In this document: positions 18,486 through 25,970 of the stretch, in pieces
How the letters are laid out: each line of letters starts with the position of its first letter
Position numbering within the stretch: position 1 is the stretch's first letter
From: Methylacidiphilum caldifontis
Lineage (GTDB): Bacteria > Verrucomicrobiota > Verrucomicrobiia > Methylacidiphilales > CAMAQI01
Assembly (NCBI GenBank): GCA_945860255.1
Contig: CAMAQI010000003.1
Location: 1-35,210, forward strand
DNA length: 35,210 nucleotides
Direction: 5' to 3'
Program-made: the position numbers and the translations under genes
Notes under the pieces: model-generated
Seen by the model: only the letters and a program-made list of their open reading frames with translations
Databases searched by the model: none
Told to the model about the DNA's origin: nothing

Positions 18486-19712
18486 ATGGAAGCAAAAGTT
18501 CAAGATCGAGTCAGTTTAAAGAAAGAGGACCTAGGGGGGACGATTACCGCCCTTTGGGTCATTGGGATTATCGGATTGATTGGTGCGGCAATTGGCTGTC
18601 ATCTGAATCCGAAGGCCTTTAATTTTTCGTGGTTATTTTCTTTTATGGTATTTTACACGATGGCAGCCGGTTGCTTTTTCTGGCTCATCGTTCAACATGC
18701 GACAAATTCCGGATGGAATACCTTGGTTCGCCGTCAATTGGAGAACGTTGTCGGGGTATTTCCTTATTTGGCCTTATTCTTTATTCCGTTATTGCCAATT
18801 GTCGGTGGAGATCGTCTTCACTCGCTCTGGCCTTGGTTAGATCCTGCGGTGACGGACCATGATCCTCTTTATCATGCAAAGGCTGGTTATTTTACGATGG
18901 GTTTTGATTGGCCCGCCTTTTTTTATGTACGCTTGGCCTTTTACTTTACGACTTTTGTATTAGTCGGGGCTTGGTTTCGTCGTCGATCGCTACAACAAGA
19001 TAGCGATGGTCATCCGATTCACTCGGTAGTGATGAGAAAGACTTCTTATGGCGTGATCGCCCTCTTTGCGATCAGCATAAGTTTCTCGGCAATCGATTGG
19101 ATGATGAGTATGGATTATCGTTGGTATTCAACGATGTGGGGAGTTTATATTTTTGCAGGCTCTGCAGGTTCCGCAATGGCGCTCTTGGCGATCATTCTTC
19201 ATGCTTTGAAAGCAAAGGGATACCTTCAACTCGTCACTGAGGAGCATTTTCATATTGTTGGTAAGTTGATGTTTGCCTTCACGATTTTCTGGTCCTACAT
19301 CGCGTTCAGTCAATTCATGTTGATCTGGTATGCAAATATTCCGGAAGAGACGATTTTTTATAAAATTCGTAATACGCCCGAATGGTTTCCATTAAGTATT
19401 GGATTGCTCTTGGGACATTTTATTATTCCGTTTCTTTGGTTACTCGGACAGGCGGCAAAGAAAACCCCATGGCGCCTCATCGCAGGGGCTTCGTGGATGA
19501 TTTTCATTCATATGTGTGATCTTTATTGGATTATCATGCCCGTTTATCAAAAGAGTCCGATTCCAGATTGGAAACATTTCCTTCTCAATGGAAGTTGCCT
19601 TTTGGGGATAGGTTGCATTATTGCGGCGGTTTTCTTGAGAAATCTGACAAAAGCAAACCTCTATCCTGTGAAAGATCCTCGTCTGGACGAGTCGATTCAC
19701 TTAAAGAATTAA
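18486..19712 (+). CDS. actF: Alternative Complex III subunit F, polytopic membrane protein
   Basis: About 10 TM ActF-type protein following actE: 'SISFSAIDWMMSMDYRWYSTMWGVYIFAGSAGSAMALLAIILHALKAKGYL'. Confidence 0.92.
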   Translation: MEAKVQDRVSLKKEDLGGTITALWVIGIIGLIGAAIGCHLNPKAFNFSWLFSFMVFYTMAAGCFFWLIVQHATNSGWNTLVRRQLENVVGVFPYLALFFIPLLPIVGGDRLHSLWPWLDPAVTDHDPLYHAKAGYFTMGFDWPAFFYVRLAFYFTTFVLVGAWFRRRSLQQDSDGHPIHSVVMRKTSYGVIALFAISISFSAIDWMMSMDYRWYSTMWGVYIFAGSAGSAMALLAIILHALKAKGYLQLVTEEHFHIVGKLMFAFTIFWSYIAFSQFMLIWYANIPEETIFYKIRNTPEWFPLSIGLLLGHFIIPFLWLLGQAAKKTPWRLIAGASWMIFIHMCDLYWIIMPVYQKSPIPDWKHFLLNGSCLLGIGCIIAAVFLRNLTKANLYPVKDPRLDESIHLKN

Positions 19713-19721
19713 GGAAAATTT

Positions 19722-20054
19722 ATGACAGATACCCATGACTCATCAGAATCGAAAGGGGGCTTCGGCTCTTTTTTAAAGATCTCCTTAGGGATTGCTTTTT
19801 TTGCTTTCGTGACTGGATCGATTCTTTGTGCTTATCGTTTGGAGAATAAGACCTACGATCAAACGCGTGCGATTGAGCGGACAAAAAAATTAAATGAGCT
19901 GCGTACTAAAGAGGCAGCGATTTTGGATTCCTACGCTGTTTTGGATGAGGCAAAAGGGATTTATCAAATTCCGATTGCAAGATCGATGGAGCTTGAGATT
20001 GAGGCGCTGAAGGACAAGCCTCTTCGTACAGTGGGAGTGATCCCTGTTAAATAA
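19722..20054 (+). CDS. Small single-TM protein associated with ACIII/oxidase operons
   Basis: 110 aa with one N-terminal TM; 'LDSYAVLDEAKGIYQIPIARSMELEIE' resembles the 'YGWVD...G..RIPI.RAMEL' motif remembered from small proteins of such respiratory clusters. Lies tightly between actF and the ccoN-like gene. Confidence 0.8.
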   Translation: MTDTHDSSESKGGFGSFLKISLGIAFFAFVTGSILCAYRLENKTYDQTRAIERTKKLNELRTKEAAILDSYAVLDEAKGIYQIPIARSMELEIEALKDKPLRTVGVIPVK

Positions 20055-20063
20055 AGGTTTTAT

Positions 20064-21539
20064 ATGAATGGCTCAAAAGATGTACAGTTAGAGGGGTATG
20101 GCGATGAGAATTTAGACCGTTCTTTGCAGGGACCGTTAAGTCTTCTTTTTGTTTGCTCTGCCTTATGGTTGGTCGTCTCCAGTCTTTTAGGAGCAGTCGC
20201 TTTTTGGCAGCTTAAATTTCCTGGATTAATTGATTTTAAAGCTGGGATTCAGACTCCTTATGTCGGATGGTTTTTTGATTTCATTCATCAGGCCTTGAAT
20301 TATGGACGTGCCGTTGCGGCGACGAAGAGCGTGATGATTTACGGGTGGTTGTTGCAAGGATTCCTTGGGGTGGCGATTTGGCTCACGGGACGTTTGACAA
20401 AGAAGATGATTTGTAAAACAGGAAACTATTTTTTACTCGGGGCCATTGCGCTTTGGAATATCGGAGTTCTTGTTGGGTTAATGGGAGTTTTCTCAGGGGA
20501 AGCGAGTGGGTTTTCCGGATTTGATTTTCCGAAATATGCCGCAGCAATTCTCTTTACTGCTTACGCTTTTATCGGTTTAGGGATGGGAATGCGATTTGCG
20601 AAGAAGAGTTGTTCGGTACCGACGCCATCAGAATGGTATTTGATCGGGGCAATCTTCTGGTTTCCTTGGTTTTTCGGGGTCGCCTACTATTTTGTTTTTT
20701 GTAAAGTCGTTTTTGGGGTGATGCCTGCACTCGTCCATGCGTGGTATATCGGGGGACTTGAAGTGTTGGTGTTAGGATCTTTAGCGATATCGATTCTTTA
20801 CTATTTAGTCCCTTCGATTTTGGGGTTGGCGTTAAATCGAGTTCATTCTGCGAAAAGTGCGTTTTGGTTTTTTGCCTTTTTAGGAGCTTGGTCAGGGGTT
20901 CGACATTTGGTTGGCGGACCGCTTCCGGCATGGATGATTAGCTCAAGTGTTGTTGCGGGGGTATTGCTTTTGATTCCAGGAACGATCATCGCCAATAATC
21001 AAATGGTTCCGCTTTGGTCAAACTGGTGCAAGGTTAAGTCGACGCCCGTTCTCTGGTATTTGGCGACCGGCGGGGTTTCCCTTTTAGTTTGGATTTCGCT
21101 TGAGGCCATGATGTCGTTACGAGGAGTAAGTGCGGCGCTTCGATTCAGCTATTTTGAAATGGGAGTTTCAGCGGTTTTTGAATATGCCTTTTTATCGATG
21201 GTTTTATTCGGATCGATCTATGCGATTCTTCCGACGCTGACTGGAAAAGAACTACCATGCTGTGTGAAGTGCTGTTCCAAGTGTCAATTTTGGTGGGGCT
21301 TTTGTGGAGTGATTACTTTTTTTACGGGAACATTTTTTGCTGGGACCTTTATGGGATTGGGAATTAACTTCGCTCCGATGGCTTTTGTCGCAACAACGAA
21401 TTTAGCAAGTCCCTTCTTTTGGCTCTCAGTGGCAGGAGGGATCATGGTTCTTCTTGCGAATTTAATCTTCGTCAAAAACGTAGTAGCAACGGTGTTGTCT
21501 GCTTGTTGTGAATCGAATAAGGAAGGATGTTGCTCATGA
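20064..21539 (+). CDS. CcoN-like (cbb3 oxidase subunit I-like) membrane protein apparently lacking heme-copper ligands
   Basis: Order N-O-P and alignable landmarks ('ALVHAWYIGGLEVLVLGSLAISILYYLVP', 'SGVRHLVGGPLPAWMISSSVVAGVLLLIPGTIIANNQ'), but the canonical WWYGHN, GPHHL and GHVHSGALG motifs are replaced. Only four His in 491 aa. Confidence 0.8.
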   Translation: MNGSKDVQLEGYGDENLDRSLQGPLSLLFVCSALWLVVSSLLGAVAFWQLKFPGLIDFKAGIQTPYVGWFFDFIHQALNYGRAVAATKSVMIYGWLLQGFLGVAIWLTGRLTKKMICKTGNYFLLGAIALWNIGVLVGLMGVFSGEASGFSGFDFPKYAAAILFTAYAFIGLGMGMRFAKKSCSVPTPSEWYLIGAIFWFPWFFGVAYYFVFCKVVFGVMPALVHAWYIGGLEVLVLGSLAISILYYLVPSILGLALNRVHSAKSAFWFFAFLGAWSGVRHLVGGPLPAWMISSSVVAGVLLLIPGTIIANNQMVPLWSNWCKVKSTPVLWYLATGGVSLLVWISLEAMMSLRGVSAALRFSYFEMGVSAVFEYAFLSMVLFGSIYAILPTLTGKELPCCVKCCSKCQFWWGFCGVITFFTGTFFAGTFMGLGINFAPMAFVATTNLASPFFWLSVAGGIMVLLANLIFVKNVVATVLSACCESNKEGCCS

Positions 21540-22189
21540 ATGGTTACGGACGTCTTTTTGTCGGAATCTTGTTTGCCTTTGTTTTCTCTTGGGCGGCGTT
21601 GATTTTAGTTCCTTTAAATCAGGTGGGAAACTTAATGCCTTTGGAGGATCAAACCAGTGGGGATCTGAACCCACCCGCGTTGAGTGGTTTAGCGAAACGA
21701 GGCTCTCAAGTCTATGCGGCTAATGGATGTGCCAGTTGCCATACGCAGCAGGTTCGCTCGGAGAGCGGCGGTTCGGATATTGCGCGTCAATGGGGAGCTC
21801 GTCAAACGGTGGCTCGCGATTATTTATATCATTCGAATCCGAATTTGGGTTCAATGCGCTTAGGGCCGGATCTTGCAAATTTGGGAGTCGAGCGCCCTGA
21901 TTTGAATGTCAATGCAGGGCCGAAGAAAAAATATGATGCAGCGGGGCTTCACCAACTTTTTTATGCCCCTCGATCGATCAAGGGATCAAGCCATCCGAGT
22001 TATTCCTTTTTATATGAGAAACGGGAAATTAAGGGAGCCAATGCAGAGGTCTCTTTGATTCTTCCTGTCGGATTTGAAACAGAAGAGGGGAAAGAGGTTG
22101 TTCCTTCCGAAGATGCGAAAGCGTTGGTCGCTTATCTTCTCTCTTTAAATCGTATGTATGCGCTTCCTGAAGCGCCGGTGAAACCTTAA
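21536..22189 (+). CDS. ccoO: CcoO-like monoheme cytochrome c
   Basis: 'YAANGCASCHTQQVRSESGGSDIARQWGARQTVARDYLYHSNPNLGSMRLGPDLANLG'; ATG at 21536 overlaps the ccoN-like stop (ATGA). Confidence 0.85.
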   Translation: MNGYGRLFVGILFAFVFSWAALILVPLNQVGNLMPLEDQTSGDLNPPALSGLAKRGSQVYAANGCASCHTQQVRSESGGSDIARQWGARQTVARDYLYHSNPNLGSMRLGPDLANLGVERPDLNVNAGPKKKYDAAGLHQLFYAPRSIKGSSHPSYSFLYEKREIKGANAEVSLILPVGFETEEGKEVVPSEDAKALVAYLLSLNRMYALPEAPVKP

Positions 22190-22203
22190 AGAGGAACGGG
22201 TGT

Positions 22204-22803
22204 ATGTCTGATCATTCTTCAAATCAATCGAACGAAAATTCTCATCAAGAATCGATGCTTCCTCAGTGGATGTATTGGGTTTTTGCAGCCCTTCTTATTT
22301 GGGGAGGGGCTTATTTAATGCGTTATTCCGGAGGGTTCAGCGGTGAGGTTTATGATGAATCGACGGTGACTTATGGACCGGTAAAAGGGGGAGCGGCGGC
22401 GGTCGAAGATCCTAAGGTTTTAGGGGCACGGGTTTATAAAGCGAATTGCGCACAGTGTCATCAATTGACAGGACTCGGCGTTGAGGGGCAGTATCCTCCG
22501 TTGGCTGGTTCGGAATTTGTATTAGGCAGTGAGGCTCATGTGATCCGTATTCTGCTTCATGGTTTAGTTGGCCCTATTACGGTGAACGGAAAACCTTACA
22601 ATGGGAATATGGCCCCTTGGAAAGATGTTTTGGATGACAAAAAAATCTCTCAAGTGCTCACTTATATTCGATCGGATTGGGGAAATAATGCCTCGGCGAT
22701 TACTCCAGAGATGGTTGCGGCAGTTCGCAAAGAAGAGGCAGCGCGTTCGGCCTCTTGGACTGAAAAAGAGCTTGAAGCGGCTCCTAAGGTTCTTCCGAAA
22801 TAG
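22204..22803 (+). CDS. CcoP-like membrane-anchored monoheme cytochrome c
   Basis: N-terminal TM, single CXXCH 'KANCAQCHQLTGLGVEGQYPPLAGSEFV', distal Met in 'YNGNMAPWKD'. Confidence 0.82.
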   Translation: MSDHSSNQSNENSHQESMLPQWMYWVFAALLIWGGAYLMRYSGGFSGEVYDESTVTYGPVKGGAAAVEDPKVLGARVYKANCAQCHQLTGLGVEGQYPPLAGSEFVLGSEAHVIRILLHGLVGPITVNGKPYNGNMAPWKDVLDDKKISQVLTYIRSDWGNNASAITPEMVAAVRKEEAARSASWTEKELEAAPKVLPK

Positions 22804-22883
22804 ACTCTTTTCCGAATTGCAATTTTTCCTAAACTGTTGGAAATCCGTATGATCGGTGGTTCCAACTGTTTTTTAGATTGAAA

Positions 22884-22919
22884 CCTTTGCGGAACTCTGC
22901 GTCCTTTGCGGTGAAAAAT
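22884..22919. repeat. 'CTTTGCGG / CTCTGCG' type intergenic repeat fragment
   Basis: CCTTTGCGG at 22884-22892 and 22903-22911 within 'cctttgcggaactctgcgtcctttgcggtgaaaaat'; resembles a dispersed intergenic repeat seen in many bacterial genomes. Confidence 0.45.
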
Positions 22920-23025
22920 GAATTTCGTTGCGTCGCCGCGGGAGACGTTCCCCTGTATTTGAGAGGCATTTAAGCTATCCAGCGATTAGGCCTTCCTCGA
23001 TTTATCCCTAATACAGGAAGTGGGA

Positions 23026-24033
23026 TTATTCTTGGATGGAGACGGTCATTCCGATGCGGATCATTTTGAGAAGCTTTTCGGCGTTCCAGTTGCAAAGGCG
23101 GAAGCAGCCGTGGGATTGGGTGGCGGAGATCTCTTCTGGGATGGGAGTTCCATGGATCCCATAACCAGGGAGGCTGAGGCCAATCCAAGCGGTTCCAACA
23201 GGGTTATTAGGTCCAGGGGGGATAATGAGTTTTTTTGTGATTTTTTCCTGAAGCGCTGCTCCCTTAAAAAGTTCCGGATCAAAGGTATAGTTAGGGTTGG
23301 GGGCGAAATTTTTTACGGTTAAAATTCCAGTCGGTCTTTTTTGTTTGTCGGCAGCGATGGAGCAGGCGAAGTGGCATAGGATGAGTCCAGTCGCATCGAT
23401 TCCTTGAATACTCGTTTCCGAAAGAGAGATGCGGATTGAGTCGATTTTAGGAAGGGGGAGAAATCCCTGAAGGTTGGGAACAAGAAGTTGGTCTCCAAGC
23501 TTAGGCTCTTTAACCGTGGGGTTGAGCTCCTTGATGAAGCGTTGAGCCGTATGATGGCGCTCGGCAATGAGTTCCCATAGGGAATGGTATCCGAGAGTTT
23601 TTTGCTGACTTTTCTCGATCCAAGTGGAGAGCGGGGGGGTGATCTGAAGAAGATCGCTTTCTGTGATGGTGTAATAGGTAAAGGGGTCACTTAACGGGTG
23701 GAGAAGATTTTTTGTATTCGAGTCGAGAGTTCCTGTGATCGGGAGTTTTTGGTTTTCTTGAAAGGCGGCAATTGCACGGGTCGTTCGCTTGCCCTCTCGG
23801 CCATCAATGAAGCCGCAAGAAAAGTGACGCTGTTCGAGTCCGATTTGAAGTTGAGCTCGTTCAAATTTAGTGAGAGGCTTAGGGGGAGTTGTTGTCGGTT
23901 GAGCGGAGAGAAAGAAAATCGTTCCGATGAAAACGATGAAGCATGCAAGAGAGCGGAATCGCTTGGCAACCCAATGACTTAAAAGCCTGGGGGAGATAAA
24001 GGAAGCTTTCAATGCGACGATTTTGCATTGCAC
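23026..24033 (-). CDS. L,D-transpeptidase (YkuD domain) with N-terminal peptidoglycan-binding domain
   Basis: 'YGIHGTPIPEEISATQSHGCFRLCNWNAEKL' = HG...SHGCxR catalytic motif; 'GKRTTRAIAAFQENQKLPITGTLDSNT' peptidoglycan-binding domain; 'GDQLLVPNL' LysM-like region. Confidence 0.92.
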   Translation of the reverse strand: MQCKIVALKASFISPRLLSHWVAKRFRSLACFIVFIGTIFFLSAQPTTTPPKPLTKFERAQLQIGLEQRHFSCGFIDGREGKRTTRAIAAFQENQKLPITGTLDSNTKNLLHPLSDPFTYYTITESDLLQITPPLSTWIEKSQQKTLGYHSLWELIAERHHTAQRFIKELNPTVKEPKLGDQLLVPNLQGFLPLPKIDSIRISLSETSIQGIDATGLILCHFACSIAADKQKRPTGILTVKNFAPNPNYTFDPELFKGAALQEKITKKLIIPPGPNNPVGTAWIGLSLPGYGIHGTPIPEEISATQSHGCFRLCNWNAEKLLKMIRIGMTVSIQE

Positions 24034-24221
24034 TGAATATTTGAAAAGAGATTTATCATCAATCGGTTTAAGATCGAAACCAAGGATATCTCCTTAATGA
24101 AAACATTCTCACCCTCATCCAAATCGCTTTGAATTCAGATTGATGAATTTTAAATTCGTTTTTTTGTTTTAGGGTTATCAATTCTTTATAGCGAGCCAGC
24201 GATGGGGCTTGTTATGATGTT

Positions 24222-25253
24222 TCACCGTCGCTTATCAGAGGATCTAAAGAATGCGACGAGAGGACGGTGGTCGCTGGCTGAGGTACTGAGATAGGATTCG
24301 GGGTCTCCTTCTTTGGAGCGGTAGATAAAGGACTTTTCTTTGATCCAATCGCGCATGAGTCCTTCGCTAGCGATCATGTAATCGATTCGGCTATAGGATT
24401 TGTCGGGAAAGTAGAAATGAGTCCACCAGTCTCCGAGCCAGTCTTGGAGCCAGAGGTCGTAGGTGGGAATCTCGCTTCCTTTCGTTCCGATAATGGTTTT
24501 AACGGCCTTACTGCGAGGGGTATCATTGAGATCTCCCATCAGCAGGAGATTTGCTTCAGGCTGGGCAACAAGAAGTCGGTTCAGGGTGTTTTTGATGAGC
24601 AGGGCTTCTTGACGTCTGACGTAGTCATCTCCTGTTTCATTGGGGGAATCGGAAAGAAGGGAGGGGTCGGGACGTTTTGATTTGAGGTGAACCTGCATGA
24701 GTTGAAGTTCGTAGTCAGGAGTAATTTGAATGCGAAGATGGAGAAGTCCTCTTAAGAGTCCTTGGGGAGAACGCTCACGAGAGCCTTCTTTGGATTGATG
24801 GGTGACTTCGAATTGAAGGCTGGAATGAGAGTATTGTTCAAGAATCGGAAAACGGGAGAAGACGGCGCATTGGATTCGTAAGTCACTGCCATGAACGGTG
24901 GCGAAATAGGGATAATCGAGGCCCACTTTTTTAAGCCGCTCTTGGAGGAGTTTTAGGTAACGATCTTGAGGGTCACGAAGGATCTCACTAACTCCAAGAA
25001 TATCAGGGTGAATTCGTTTCAGAATCGTGAGAATGGATTTCATCTCCTCCTCCGGTTTCATGGCCTCTTTTTCAAATCGTCCGTTGACAAATCGGTCGGT
25101 GACCCCCCAGTTCTGGATGTTCCAGGTACAGACAGAGTAGCTTTCGGAAGATTGAGAAAAAAGCGTGACTGAGTGTAGGAAAAGAAAAAAGAGGAAAAGA
25201 GGCATGATGAGGAGTTGGGAGAAAAAAGGGGAGTCGTCAAGAGATTGTCTCAA
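24222..25253 (-). CDS. Secreted endonuclease/exonuclease/phosphatase family protein
   Basis: Signal-like N-terminus; 'CTWNIQNWG', 'PDILGVSEI', 'LLLMGDLNDTPRSKAV', 'SASDHRPLVAFF' EEP motifs. Start may be the Met of 'MPLFLFFLF'. Confidence 0.9.
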   Translation of the reverse strand: MRQSLDDSPFFSQLLIMPLFLFFLFLHSVTLFSQSSESYSVCTWNIQNWGVTDRFVNGRFEKEAMKPEEEMKSILTILKRIHPDILGVSEILRDPQDRYLKLLQERLKKVGLDYPYFATVHGSDLRIQCAVFSRFPILEQYSHSSLQFEVTHQSKEGSRERSPQGLLRGLLHLRIQITPDYELQLMQVHLKSKRPDPSLLSDSPNETGDDYVRRQEALLIKNTLNRLLVAQPEANLLLMGDLNDTPRSKAVKTIIGTKGSEIPTYDLWLQDWLGDWWTHFYFPDKSYSRIDYMIASEGLMRDWIKEKSFIYRSKEGDPESYLSTSASDHRPLVAFFRSSDKRR

Positions 25254-25385
25254 GTCAGGGGGTCCGAAGGGGATAGAAAATGTGACTTTTTGAATCGCTC
25301 ATTCTAATTATTGTCCGTTTTATTCAAGATATTTGTCCATTTCTCAATTAGATTTAAATTCGAAATCTTGCCAAGGAAATATTAA

Positions 25386-25910
25386 ATGAAAATAATCATC
25401 CAATCGTTGTCTGCAATTTATCAATCCCCATCAATTCTCAGTTTTTGGCTGCTTCGTCTCTGGTTAGGGTTTCGAGCCTTACTAACTGGAATTGAAAAAT
25501 TTTCTGGTTATAAAATTGTTCAGGAACCCCTTTTAGATGAAACGGGAAATCCGGATATCACTGGGGCGATTGTTGAGGTTAAATACAAGTTTTATGCCTT
25601 GGCGAATTATCATGGGCTTCCAGAGGCATTATCGGCCAACTTTAAGAAAGAGCCACTACTTCATCCGTTTTTATTAAACGCTTATGCGACTGTTTTGGGG
25701 CCGCTTCTTCTTCTCACGGGAGGTTGTTTGTTGCTGGGGCTTTTCACGCGACTTTCACTTTATGTGATGGGGCTTCTTTATATTTCTTTGACCTTTGGAT
25801 TGATCATGATCAATCAGAACGACGGAATAGCCGCTTTAGCGGTGCATGTAGGTCTTTGCGCGTATGCACTTCATTTATCAGTGCATAATAAACTGGAGAT
25901 CGTTCGTTAA
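25386..25910 (+). CDS. DoxX-family membrane protein
   Basis: Four-TM protein: 'LRLWLGFRALLTGIEKFSGYK' and 'LLLLTGGCLLLGLFTRLSLYVMGLLYISLTFGLIMI'. Confidence 0.7.
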   Translation: MKIIIQSLSAIYQSPSILSFWLLRLWLGFRALLTGIEKFSGYKIVQEPLLDETGNPDITGAIVEVKYKFYALANYHGLPEALSANFKKEPLLHPFLLNAYATVLGPLLLLTGGCLLLGLFTRLSLYVMGLLYISLTFGLIMINQNDGIAALAVHVGLCAYALHLSVHNKLEIVR

Positions 25911-25970
25911 TTATAGATTTCTTCAAATGTCTATCGATTCAGATGATAAAATGAGTTGGAGGAAAAAAAG

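Noticed and set aside
23020-23982. Plus-strand and overlapping minus-strand ORFs within the L,D-transpeptidase locus
   Set aside because: The minus-strand 335-aa ORF contains the YkuD catalytic motif; the alternatives are frame shadows.
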